This document shows positions 12,401 through 22,400 of a stretch of 64,000 bases of DNA, one piece after another; the stretch's first letter is position 1; every line of letters begins with the position of its first letter. The stretch covers positions 930,001 to 994,000 of the forward strand of contig JASJOG010000095.1 of assembly GCA_030142905.1 (NCBI GenBank). Reading direction: 5' to 3'. The notes under the pieces were generated by a model. The model was not told where the DNA came from, searched no databases, and worked only from the letters and a program-made list of their open reading frames with translations. This stretch comes from Heliopora coerulea. Its lineage: Eukaryota > Cnidaria > Anthozoa > Scleralcyonacea > Helioporidae. Position numbers and translations under genes: made by a program.

Positions 12401-15226
12401 ACTGCGGGATATCTTGTAAAACTATCATCGCGATTCATAGGACACTGTTTGCTCATTCTGATGTTAAAGAATAATAAAAGGAGATTCGGAAATGTGTGCA
12501 CATATAATGAATACAGATCCTTACGTTTATATATTTCCAGAACAAATCTAACAGGCTTTAAGTATAACTTCTGCTTAAAAAAATAAGTTAGTTCACCCCC
12601 ACAGTGGACTGATAAGCCGCGACCGTTGTAAAAATAAGATAATCGTTCTTGAACTGCTTCCTGTGATACTAGAAAAATCCATTGCACATTTATTGAATGA
12701 ATAAAGTCCCTACGCAACATCTTACTTCCGTGGAAATTTGAAAAGTTAGCGCGGGCTGCAGTACTGCCAATTCACCAGGTCATTTTAACCTGACCGTTTT
12801 CAAAAATTTAGAAAGATCTAAGCAATTTTTTGTACAGAATATTCAGAAAAACCTTTTTCCGTATTTCTGTATTTTTTTTAAGGCTGCAGGTCAAATCGAA
12901 AAGTTGTACGAACTTTTTATCAACCTCGACGCCACTCAGATTGAAGTTAATCCATTTGGAGAGACGGATGATGGACGAGGTATGCTCTTGTTCTGACGAG
13001 TTCTGTTCCTTTTATGTCTCTTTCATGTCTCATCCCTTTCATCGACTGTCCCCTTACTTTCCTTGTTTCTCTTGCCTTTTCCTTGCTTTCCTTCCCTCGA
13101 CCTGCCTTTCCCATTCTTCCCTTCGTTTCCCTTTACTTCCCCTTGTTTCTCCTTACTTCCCCTTGTTTCTCCTTACTTCCCCTACTCTTCCTTCCTACGC
13201 TTCTTTTCCCTTCCCATTTCTTAACCTCACCCAATTCCGTACCTTACATGTCATTCAATTATTTTTTTCCCCAGTGCATTCCTACACCTTGTTCATTCTT
13301 TCCTTCTGTTTAATCCTTAGTCTATTCTTTTGTTTTTCATTCTAGTCGTTTCTTTTGATGCTAAAATTAATTTCGATGATAACGCCAAGTTCAGACATAA
13401 AGAAATGTTCTTAGCTGAAGACAAGACGGAGAAGAACCCAAGAGAAGTGGAGGCTGAAAAGTACAATTTGAACTATATTGGTATGGATGGAAACATTGCG
13501 TGCATAGGTAAGTTAAAGAAATAAAAATTGCTAAGTAGTCGGATTCTCTGTTGTATAGCTTTGTTTTTGAATCGCCTCTGTCTTTTTTCCCCACTGGGTT
13601 GATCAATTACTTGGGTCATGTTTCAACAACGTCGTTTCGTCGTTTTAGAATTATCTTCAGGACAACCTAAAGATGAAATTATTTAAGATCGTTATATACT
13701 TAACGATAAGTTGTAGGGGGGGGCATCTGATTAGTGTTGAATGGACTGGAACAGAGAAGTTCGTTTCATTGTTCATGTCGTCGTTTCTATCTGTGTCCGT
13801 GTCTTGTTCATTTTCGTTTTTCTCGAGTGAGGATTTGATCACACAAACTTGGACATGTACACGAAGATGAGCACGTAGAGATCTTGAACTATCTTCTGTT
13901 TTTGAGAGATTTGTTTAATATTAACAGTGAACGGTGCTGGCCTTGCCATGGGAACAATGGATATTATTAAGCTGTATGGTGGAGAACCTGCAAATTTTTT
14001 GGACCTTGGAGGAGGTATTAAGGAGGAGGGTGTTTATCAGGCGTTCAAAATTATAACATCAGATGAGAGCGTAAGTCATCAGAATTAGAACATTAGATGA
14101 GAGTTTAAGTTACCAAAATTAGAGCATCAGATGAAAGTGTGAGTTACCAGAATTACAATATTGTATGAAATTGAAAGTTTTCGGAATTTTAAAATCAAAC
14201 GAGAACCTGAGTTATGAGAATTATAACATCAGGTGGAACTTACGTTATCGCCACAGTATAACCAACTGCGCTTTTTGAGGAAAGTTCACAATGAGGTCTA
14301 GTGTGAGGACTGAGGACTGCGGCACCAGGTGAATGCTGGTATTACAGACATGGATGGGAGAAAAATGCCGACAATTTTCTTGACTGAAGGAGAACATCAT
14401 TGGACGTAGAATTGTGTTTAATCATTACGATAGTTTGGTAATGGTGCCGATTGCAGTCATTGATAATGTCGGCGTCTTGCATTTTAAATGGTCATGTTTT
14501 TGTGTGTGGAATTTCAATTTATCTGCATCTTATCCTTCAGGTTAAAGCTATTCTTGTAAATATTTTTGGGGGTATCGTTGACTGCGAGATTGTCGCCAAT
14601 GGCATTACCTCTGCGTATGAGAGACTCAGTGTTAATGTCCCTCTAATAGTGAGGCTGGAAGGTAAGTTACTTTGAAGAAACACTTTCTGGTAGATGTAGA
14701 CAGAAAGTCGTCTCCTGATGAAGGTGTACTATGCTTTTTGCCGTAGAACCGGTGCAAACTGGGTTATATATTCACGTTTATTAATTGGTCAGATTAATTT
14801 TGACTTCTTGCGCATGTAAGCTGTATAGTGTTTTCTTGTTTGACTTTTCGCTGTCGAATGTAATCAGTAAAATATGAGCAACTAGTCCTTGTCTGATATA
14901 CGTTTTTATATTGCTTAAACAAATACATCTAAAAGTTCATGTTCATCAGCTCTCCAGAAGACAAAAGTTGTTTTACGGTGTAAATCTAACAAGAAGTCAG
15001 TATAAATTAGATCGACATCTTTCGTCGTTGTATAAATACTGATTAAATATAAGTTTCTTTGGAAATTTCTTCTTCCGTTGTTATTAACAATGGTAATACA
15101 TGTTCCTTTCTAGGAACAAATGTTAATAAAGCGAAATCAGTGTTGAAGGACAGTGGTATCCCTGTGACGACAGCTGACAACCTCGATGAAGCAGCAGAGA
15201 AAGCAGTGAAGAGCATTACTGCATGA
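3466..15226 (+). CDS. SUCLG2: Succinyl-CoA ligase [GDP-forming] beta subunit, mitochondrial, 11 exons
   Basis: Exons are 3466-3552, 4531-4678, 5203-5302, 6810-6900, 7521-7673, 7898-7987, 12883-12979, 13346-13507, 13928-14070, 14541-14661 and 15114-15226; together 1305 bases, 434 residues (human about 432). With the alpha subunit it converts succinyl-CoA to succinate while phosphorylating GDP, in the mitochondrial matrix. Residues 1-29 look like a transit peptide: basic and Ser/Arg-rich, with no acidic residue. The ATP-grasp region contains [11 protein letters not shown] (about residues 88-98), then [61 protein letters not shown] and [13 protein letters not shown]. Wording such as EVNPFGE and GTNV, and the lack of a C-terminal extension, fit SUCLG2 better than the ADP-forming SUCLA2. 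Intron 6 (7988-12882) contains an antisense P450 gene. The exon 9 donor lies in a tandem array, described separately. Confidence 0.96.
5044..5144 (-). repeat. 101-bp palindromic TTAA-ended repeat, copy 1
   Basis: This lies in SUCLG2 intron 2. Its reverse complement matches 50572-50673 along nearly the whole length, sharing GAGGGGCAAGGGCA / AAGGGGCAAGGGCA, ACTCTGG and AATGCCAGA. The two ends of each copy are imperfect inverted repeats of the type TTAACYCATTAAGGGGC. With a TTAA at one end and TTA at the other it resembles a piggyBac-type non-autonomous element, but it is too short to assign. Confidence 0.65.
5577..5620. repeat. (TA)n followed by (CA)5 microsatellite
   Basis: A run of alternating T and A, 5577-5610, passes directly into ten bases of CA repeat. 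It lies in SUCLG2 intron 3. Confidence 0.95.
6060..6745 (+). repeat. Long polypyrimidine tract with (TTC)n and (TC)n cores
   Basis: About 680 bases in SUCLG2 intron 3 are overwhelmingly C and T on the sense strand. The cores are a TTC run at about 6341-6386 and a TC run at about 6386-6424. Long Ser-, Phe/Leu- or Arg/Glu-rich open frames across it are artefacts of the repeat. Confidence 0.93.
8461..9972 (-). CDS. CYP3-clan cytochrome P450, intronless, nested in SUCLG2 intron 6
   Basis: One uninterrupted 503-codon frame. An N-terminal hydrophobic anchor (about residues 11-28) is followed by the proline-rich hinge LPGPWPPFP (40-48). The I-helix motif is AGYDTT (301-306), the ExxR motif EILR (361-364), PERF is at 415-418, and the heme loop is [11 protein letters not shown] (433-443) with Cys441 as axial ligand. 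The stretch around the heme, especially [10 protein letters not shown], resembles vertebrate CYP3A. All catalytic residues are present, so it should be a working ER-membrane monooxygenase; the substrate cannot be told. It runs opposite to its host gene. A minus-strand AATAAA (8135-8140) about 320 bases after the stop may end the transcript, and a GTTT microsatellite (8391-8413) lies in that 3' flank. Vertebrate CYP3 genes have many introns; whether this one is ancestrally intronless or a retrocopy cannot be decided here. Confidence 0.93.
   Translation of the reverse strand: MFGSDCETCGSLWWAALSLFSLVILWKYLHLLRLKNRLNLPGPWPPFPIFGQFIHMIYRHRDLHVWHQELVKKYGKTFLMYWLGQPYICVTDPDIIKAITVKDFANFTDRGAFGFSLPEPYNASLNQATGEHWKRIRNTISPAFSATKIKQMVKFMDEAINILLQKIEKSTKTCQAVDMYRWFQGLTLEVVLTTSFGVKAETQTNADDPLTNHARLAISRLFSALGIAMLPFGQYILRKMKDPFHFEDLTKIARNIIEERKNGENIRQDLLHLMITARDQKAESRLSDDEVLVQSLAFILAGYDTTSSALGFLFYELALHDDIQVKLMQEVDSLYAGNEGTLPPYEEILYNTPYMDMVLDEILRLHTPPFFYDRQCTESCTINGVFFPKNIHVLIPIYAIHMDPEIWHDPGRFEPERFTREEKAKRHPYLHMPFGHGPRSCIGMRFALLQMKLVLIKVFREYRVEPTEKMMFPVRKDLSILLNCPYDAVMLRFKQRQRANGLS
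9973..12882. other. Remainder of SUCLG2 intron 6; P450 upstream region
   Basis: No convincing exon, RNA gene or complete transposon is visible in these 2.9 kb. The promoter of the nested P450 should lie at its left end, but I see no clear TATA box. A 17-base unit containing GACAATCCAACGT is present twice at about 10835-10862, and a 12-base palindrome lies at 11708-11719. Confidence 0.4.
13010..13335 (+). repeat. Polypyrimidine tract in SUCLG2 intron 7
   Basis: This intron is almost wholly C and T on the sense strand. It includes a roughly 20-base unit (CCTTACTTCCCCTTGTTTCT) repeated between about 13130 and 13190. The true exon 8 acceptor is at its right edge. Confidence 0.85.
14049..14252 (+). 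repeat. Six tandem 34-bp units spanning the SUCLG2 exon 9 splice donor
   Basis: Unit boundaries by eye are 14049-14082, 14083-14116, 14117-14150, 14151-14184, 14185-14218 and 14219-14252. Each begins AATT, and most carry a form of ACATCAGATGAGAG followed by a GTAAGT-like stretch. The first unit includes the last 22 coding bases of exon 9 and the donor GTAAGT at 14071. Unit 3 keeps a donor-like GTGAGT (14139-14144); units 2, 4, 5 and 6 do not have a clear GT donor. Confidence 0.85.
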
Positions 15227-15295
15227 AGGACTTCCCCAGTGTCCTCTCACGACATGGAATAGATGAGTATCTGAGAAATGGACAATAGACAGTTT

Positions 15296-15301
15296 AATAA
15301 A
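15296..15301 (+). terminator. SUCLG2 poly(A) signal AATAAA
   Basis: An AATAAA lies 70 bases after the SUCLG2 stop codon, the expected arrangement for a short 3' UTR. It is followed by a small AT palindrome around 15305-15335. Confidence 0.7.
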
Positions 15302-15529
15302 GCATATAATATATTATATGATGTGGTATATTATATGCTATGTAGTATAACGAAATGATTCATCAATCAACATTCTGTAACTATTACCCTCTGTAACGTC
15401 AAAAGGGATTCCATCAAGTGATTCAATTTTATATGGAACTTAGGTTTGGCTTATCCATCGAGAAATACCAATAAATCGGAGAGTAATAAAAAGGCAACTA
15501 GACCAAAATGTATCCTACCGCAATAATTC

Positions 15530-15905
15530 ATCTCCTTTTCCTACTTTTTTATCCTTGACTTTATTTCCCCTCTTCCTTTCTTTCGTATCTCCCCCCCTTT
15601 CTCTTCCCTATACTTTCCTTTCCGTTTCCACTCCTTTACCTTTCCCATACCCCTTTCCCTCCCTCATCCTTTCTTTTCCTTACCCTACCCTACCCTACCC
15701 TACCCTATCCTACTCTTTCCAACCCCACTTTACCTTACCCTTTCATTTCATTTCCTTCGTCACCCTTTTGTTCACTTTACTTCCCTATTTTCCCTTTGAC
15801 CTCTTTCCTTTTCCTTTTTATTCATATCCTTTCACTTTCTTTAACCTTTTCATTTTCCTACCATCCTTCCTTCCTACCTAGTTCTCAGTCTTCTTGCCTC
15901 CCTGC
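15530..15905 (+). repeat. Polypyrimidine tract downstream of SUCLG2
   Basis: A third long C/T-rich run on the same strand, with a TACCC repeat at about 15681-15706. The unit is not the metazoan telomere repeat. Confidence 0.88.
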
Positions 15906-15977
15906 TGTTATGTGCAGTTAAAAAAGTGTGACAAGTTTCCTCACGAGTGGGACTTCTGGTTAATTCTTTATACTGTG

Positions 15978-16275
15978 CAGTGTTGCCAGATGGGCGGTTT
16001 TCCTGCCCAATTGGGCTGGTTTAGAAGCCTGGTTGCGGGAAATTTCGGGAGGTTGCGGGTTGCGGGTTTTTGATCACTTTCAAAAGGTGGTGGATATTTC
16101 ACTGTGGACTGTGTAATTTGGTTTTTATTTAAATATTTTTAATAAGAGTTGGGCTAGTTTTTACTTTTTTTGGTGCAAATTTGGCCTATTTTGTGCGAAA
16201 AATAATTGGGCTATTTTTGGGCTACTTGTTAAGGTAGCGTGGGCTGGTTTGCAGGCTACCCATCTGGCAACAGTG
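15978..16275. mobile_element. hAT-like MITE just upstream of nischarin
   Basis: This 298-base element has terminal inverted repeats: CAGTGTTGCCAGATGGG on the left and, read inward from the right, CACTGTTGCCAGATGGG, with one mismatch. It is flanked by 8-base direct repeats, ATACTGTG (15970-15977) and ATTCTGTG (16276-16283), differing at one base. An 8-base target duplication and CA-starting ends fit hAT elements. It has no coding capacity. It ends only 133 bases before the nischarin start codon, so it may lie in the promoter or 5' UTR. Confidence 0.8.
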
Positions 16276-16298
16276 ATTCTGTGGGCTACGTCGTAAAC

Positions 16299-16382
16299 AT
16301 GGTGGACGAACAATTGGCGGAACAGGAAAATGCTAATTATTTGGCATTAATAAGTGACACTGTTTTCAAAGTTTATCATTAG
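16299..16382 (+). promoter_or_regulatory. Candidate upstream ORF of nischarin, 27 codons
   Basis: An ATG opens a 27-residue frame that stops 26 bases before the chosen nischarin ATG. If the transcript includes it, it would be a small upstream ORF able to reduce initiation at the main start. The peptide resembles nothing I know, and the transcription start is not visible. Confidence 0.3.
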
Positions 16383-16408
16383 CCTTGCTACTATTGCGAA
16401 TCGTTGTC

Positions 16409-19400
16409 ATGGATCAGTCGAGGGAATTAAGTTTTGTAGTGGGGCACCTTAAGAAACTTTCAATTCCTTCAACGAGTGTAGTGGACCATCATGTGGTATG
16501 TCTCGTAGCATTTTGTTTTTAGCTTCTGTAGTAAGCTTCTGACATTTAGGCATTTGTAGGTTCCCCATGCAAATTATATTATACTTTGTTTTGGTTGTTA
16601 GAGATTTCATTTCTGGAATGTAATTCGTAGTGTAGCTTTATTTCACGATGTGTTGAACCAAGCACTTGCTAGAGAGTCATCCTGGCGACCTGTACGTTAA
16701 GAATTTCAGTGTACACTAGAACCTCGCTGACTCGAACTTGGTTAACTCGAACTCCCTGGTAACTCGAACTCCCTGGTAACTCGAACCAAATTCAATGTCC
16801 TTGATTTGATCCCATTTTGCATATTATTTATTATCATGTAACTCGAACCTAATTATCCGGGGTGAATACTACGCCAAGATTCTTAAAACGTCTCCATAAA
16901 TTAGTCGTGCGTAGCGGCACGTCATAACTGTTATTGTGTATTCAGTTTATTTCGTAGGGCTTTCACAAATTTTTACAGCCGCATGTAAAAGAGCCAAACA
17001 TTCCCTGAACATGTACAAATATTCTGGAACAGTCATTTCATTTTAAACAGTCATTCAACTCCACAGTAGCCGACATTTGCAGTATGGTAATATTCGTATT
17101 AAGGAGAACACAACTCTATCCATGAAGAAAAATTAAAATATTCTAAAAATGACTCGTAGTAGTGGATGCACCATAAAACCACGATATCTTATAAACTGTT
17201 AACAGGATACTTGAAATTCAATGCCTACCCCGATAACTCGAACTATTTCTCTTTGCCCTTGGTAGTTCAAGTTAGCGGGGTTCCACTGTATTGCCCATTG
17301 TTTTCTTTGTTATTTATTTTCTTGTAGAAATAGAGTAAATTTGAATAAAGGCGCGTTACATTTAGGAGAAATTTATTCTACAAGTTTGACTTAATGCATG
17401 TCTTTCGTTTTTGGAATAGGGTATTTAATTTATATTATTTTATTTCAATAAGTTCTTCAACACGTTGGAACAAAGGGATAATGTGAAATTACATGTACGT
17501 TTGATGGTAAACTTTACAGGAGTGTAAAGTTTTATAGAAAACTCAAATGCCTTATTTTCTGATGATCTTCATGACTAATTTTCATTAAATAATCTTTTGA
17601 AGTGGAACTTTAAGTGTATAATATTACGTAAATTGACATGAGCATTATGAGTATCTGCGTCAGATCAAAACTTGTTAAGAAGGAAGGGCAAGAACTCAAC
17701 ATGAAATGACGTTGTGGGTAGAGTAGATTGTTTGCCAAATGTAAGATTGTCTTATGAATGCCTCCCTTCAATATCATTCAGGTTGCATTTGATCATTTCC
17801 AAATTCTTCAAGTTAGGTGCCTGTTCTAGGGCTTTTTGTTTGGCACCTACTCACAAAAAAAAAAACAGTAAGAGGTTTGACATGGAAGTTGTGAAACAGA
17901 AATTAGGAGCAGAATAAAAGCTGGATAACAAAAATGGAGGGAGATTCAAGTGATCAATGATTGTAAGGTACTGGTGAAACTGAGGATGAAAATGTACAAA
18001 ACTGTGATTAGGACAGTTCTAATGTTATAGGTCAGAGACATGGGCAATTAAGTAGAAAGATGAAGAGAAGTTGGAAAGCGCAAATGAAAATGTTGAGATA
18101 GATTTTGTGTGACGTCAAATGACAGGCTGAGAAATTAAGAAATTAGAAGAAAATTGGGGGTGGTTAGAATAATTGGAAAAATAGCATAAGGCAAGGCTAA
18201 GACATTTTGGTCATGTAAAGAAAAGCAATGAACAAAGTGTGATAAAGTAAATCTTCAAAAGAAGAGTGAAGGGCAATTAGTTGAGGAAGACCACTGATAT
18301 GATGGATGGATAAAGTCAACAAGGATATAGAGAAAAAGGGTTTAAATGCAGAAAATAGCACTTTAAGAACAATATAGTGTAGCTTGATACAAGTGGTAGA
18401 CCCCACACTTCAGTGGGTGTAATAGAAGCTGAAATGATGATGATGATGATGATGATGATGAATAAGCAACAGCATGGCTGCTAAGAGGGTTTGGAACCCA
18501 TCTCATCAAAATTTCTAGAAATAAAAATACATGTATTATACAGACAGTGGATGTAACTCATCATGGGTCTTCTTATTAGTCTTTCATCTCTCTTGACAGT
18601 TCTTTTTACACAGTGGTTGGTTGTAATTTAGCACTTTAAAGCCTTACTGAAGATGCAGGCAATTCATTATAAGTTAACCTGTTATGATTTGACAATATTC
18701 CTTAAAACACTACATTAAACTTAAGGTGAACTTAGGATTTCAATTGTTATGCATTTCTTACTTCTTTTGAATCAAGACTTAAATTGTCTCAGTGCATTTA
18801 TACAGGTAGTATAAGCAAACTATTTTTGTGATTGGATGTGTGTTTATAATATAACTGAAAAAGCTACACTTCACATAGGACCAGCCATCATGTAGAAAAT
18901 GACTGGATTCTTTGTAGTAATACGTCAGATTTTGCTCTGAATGGATACATCACTTATGTAATAGCTCATCACTGCAATAAAATCTTTTAATATAGTAACT
19001 ATCATGTTATATGAAAGTGAGTGTAATTAAGTTTTGCACAGCTTGTATCCAGCTATTACTTGTCACCGTAACTTTCAGCCCAGCATTGCTAAAAATTAAA
19101 AGAGCAAAGTAATTTGAAACTTAACCAAGAATTCTTTTCTATTTTTCAACAAGACTTTTACCTTGAACTGTTTAATCTTTCAGGTTTATCATATTGAAGT
19201 CTCCGTTTCAGATTATTCTTGGATTGTAAAAAGGAGATATCGGGAATTCTGTGAGCTTCATGAAAAGGTTCGTGAAAATTATCCAGGCAGTGAACCTAAT
19301 ACTATAATGGAGAATTAACTTCAATTCAAAAAAAAGTTAAAAATTTGGAAGTCCTGTGTGATATACTGTGACAACCTGAAGTAAATTGTAGATATTTTGT

Positions 19401-22400
19401 GTAACCTCAGTTTTTTTCTTTATTTAATTTGTGACTTAGTTGGCTTGGAAATTTAAAATAAATCAAATTATTTTACCTCCCAAGAAGTTTATTGGAAACC
19501 TTAATCCAGAACATATTGAAAAGAGAAGGGTGTGCCTAGAGGCTTATCTTCAAGATATTGTTAATCAACTGGGAAAAATTCCAAGATTGTTACAAATATT
19601 CCTTGAATTTGATATTTACGTAAGTAAATGCAGTGTACTGAAAAATAATATTTTATCAGATGGTATTCTGATGTTTACTGCAGTCATCTGTTGATATAAC
19701 TAAAGTCAGAAAAATAAAGTCATGTTCTGCAACTGTGAGAATCCAAATTTGGATTTCTGAATCAAAAATGAATTATATGTTTCTTTATTTTAAAGGACAT
19801 TTCAGCAGTGACTCAAACACTTGCAGAAAGGTTTTTCCAAGAAGGTAAATTTAATTTTGTTTCTCACAGTTACTTAGATATTCTATGAGAAAGCAGCCCA
19901 TAAATTTGAATTCCTGCAGTGTTGATTAGTATTTCCAACACATCATATAAATACTGCATCTAAATTATCACCACTGTTTGGGATTTCACATCATGTTCAA
20001 AATACAGAACAACATCAGTGTGTAGTGAATGCAGAAACCTGAGATGTTTCCACTGGTTTCATATCATAATTCTGGATTATAGCTACCATTTCATGATTAG
20101 CCATGACTTGTTTTATTTCAGAATCATCCTCAGGGTATTATGAAATGATTTGTTTAATTGTGAAGTTATCATTTCATGACTTGTTTGTGGGTTAGTTTTC
20201 AATCAGTTATTTGGATTTTAGTGTTCTTTGAAATAATTAATCAGCAATCTTTTCTGTTATTACAAATATTAAGTATGACAAAGGTTTATGGTCAAGATTT
20301 ACTGTATTATGCTACACTATGAGCCATTGTGGGTTCAGAAGTTAGAAAAAAAGTAATTGTAAATGTTGATTTAAATTAAATTTTACTTGTGTGTAATGTT
20401 ATGACAATGTCCATACTTTACTTTCTCATTCTAGGTGGTAACTTACTTACTAATAAGGAACCATTTGTTGTAACACCATTACAGCTTTACTGCATTTCTC
20501 AAAGACTCAAACTACCAATTCCAACATGTGGTAAGGGGGCTTGTCGCTTCTCATATTCTGTCTAGCTGGTATTCCTAAGATGTCTGTTAATTTGGTTGTG
20601 GAGCTATTGTGATCAGTTTATTTACTATAAACTTCTCATGCATATTTTTTTGTATTGGAGGTGAGGAAGGTTATCTCCACGATGTTGGCAGCCTTTATGA
20701 TATTGTTTATTGTGTCAAGAATCTCAAGGTATTCCAGCATTCCTTTTTTTCTAATTTTTTACATATGTCTGCTGTATTAAGTATTGTAAAAAATTTTTTA
20801 ATTTGACTTAGGTTGCAAAGTTACCATCAGTTGTGACCTTTGTTTCGTGAAAAGTTTGAGCACAAAATTTTGACTAAGGTTATTAAAAAAAAAAGAAACT
20901 GTCTCCTTTGAAAAATTTTGCATGGATATCTTGAGATTGCATCTTGAAAGGTTTGAGCAAAACACAGACAATGAATACGTCCAGGTTCAGTAGAGCATCA
21001 GATTAAACTTTAATTCAGGATCAACATTAGTCACACGTTGTTCTAAGTTTGAAAACAAAAGTAAACACAGAGGTTTTGGAACATTCTTAATAGTGGGGTT
21101 CACCTTTTCTCACTGCCTGTGACTGTGAGTGGAATTGTTGTGAATGAATCAGTGCGCAACGTTTATGTGACTGTCATGATCTATTTTGATGCCGACAGAT
21201 AAGTCTCTTATTGTTTTTTTTTTTTAATGTATTTTTAACAGATTCTAGGAGATGACAATCATAAGCTGATTGGTCTATCAAGTGAAGAAATTTCATTTGA
21301 TCTTTCCTTGTTTAAGAGTCTCAAATCACTAGAGGTAAAAAATAGTTACCCATCTGATCGCTGTGAAAAAGGACACATACAGGTTGCTAACACAACTCTG
21401 GCTTAAGATATATAGAGCGTAACAGAACGAGGACTTTACAGTCAATGTCCCATAAATACTTTTTTGAATTTGTGAAATATATTTTTCAGGTGTCAAATTG
21501 TAACATAGAATCCCTGCAAGGTACTTATCATTTGAAAGAAAATCTGCAAAAGCTTGTTGTTCATTCATCTCTGAATTTGTTCAAGGTATGCGTTGTTCAA
21601 CATCATTGTTGCTGCTTGCTAAACTGTTACATTTGTTAAGTTGCAAAGTAAACCCGTATAAACGTGAAATTCTTTCGTCACTCTTTAGGATATCCTGATT
21701 GATCAGGAAGTGTGGACTCATGGTACTCCTATCGACGTCTTTATCAGCAGTAATAGTTCCCAGACTTCTGTTCATGCTATGATGTGGCAAAACCTTACAG
21801 AGATTGATTTCAGTCATAATTATATTCCATACATTGATGAATCAGTGGTACAATATTCATTTTCATCTAACTTTTCTGTAATGCCATTCTACTTGACTTG
21901 AATTTTGATGATTTGAAATTGTGTCGGATTACACTGGTTTTATGGCATTGATTAACTTATGTTCTGTCAGTCTGTCAATCTGTCTTCCAGTCTGTCAGTC
22001 CGTCCATCTATCAGTCCATGCGTCCAACATTTCGTCTGTCAGGATGTTTATCAGTTCGATCATCACTTCTTCTGCCAGTCCGTTGGTCAATCTATATTTC
22101 AATCTATCAGTCCATCCATCTGTCCGTGAGTCCGCTCTAAAGTATATCTGTCAGTCCGTCCGTCTGTTAGTGATATAAAAATGGGATGCTGCGTGGGCAC
22201 TATAAAACAGCACAAAAAGTTAAAAGGTTGGTAATGAGCCGAATTTATGATAAAGAATTCTAATGTTTCTTTCTCATATATTCGGCAGTCTACCAACCTT
22301 TTAACTTTTAGTCCGTCTGTCAGTCCGTCCATAACTCCGTCGGTCCGTTCGCCTGTTCGTCTATCCGTTGGTCCATTCGTCGGTCCATCCGTCAGTCCGT

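Noticed and set aside
15681..15706. TACCC repeat considered as telomeric
   Set aside because: The unit is not CCCTAA/TTAGGG and lies in a general polypyrimidine tract between two intact genes.
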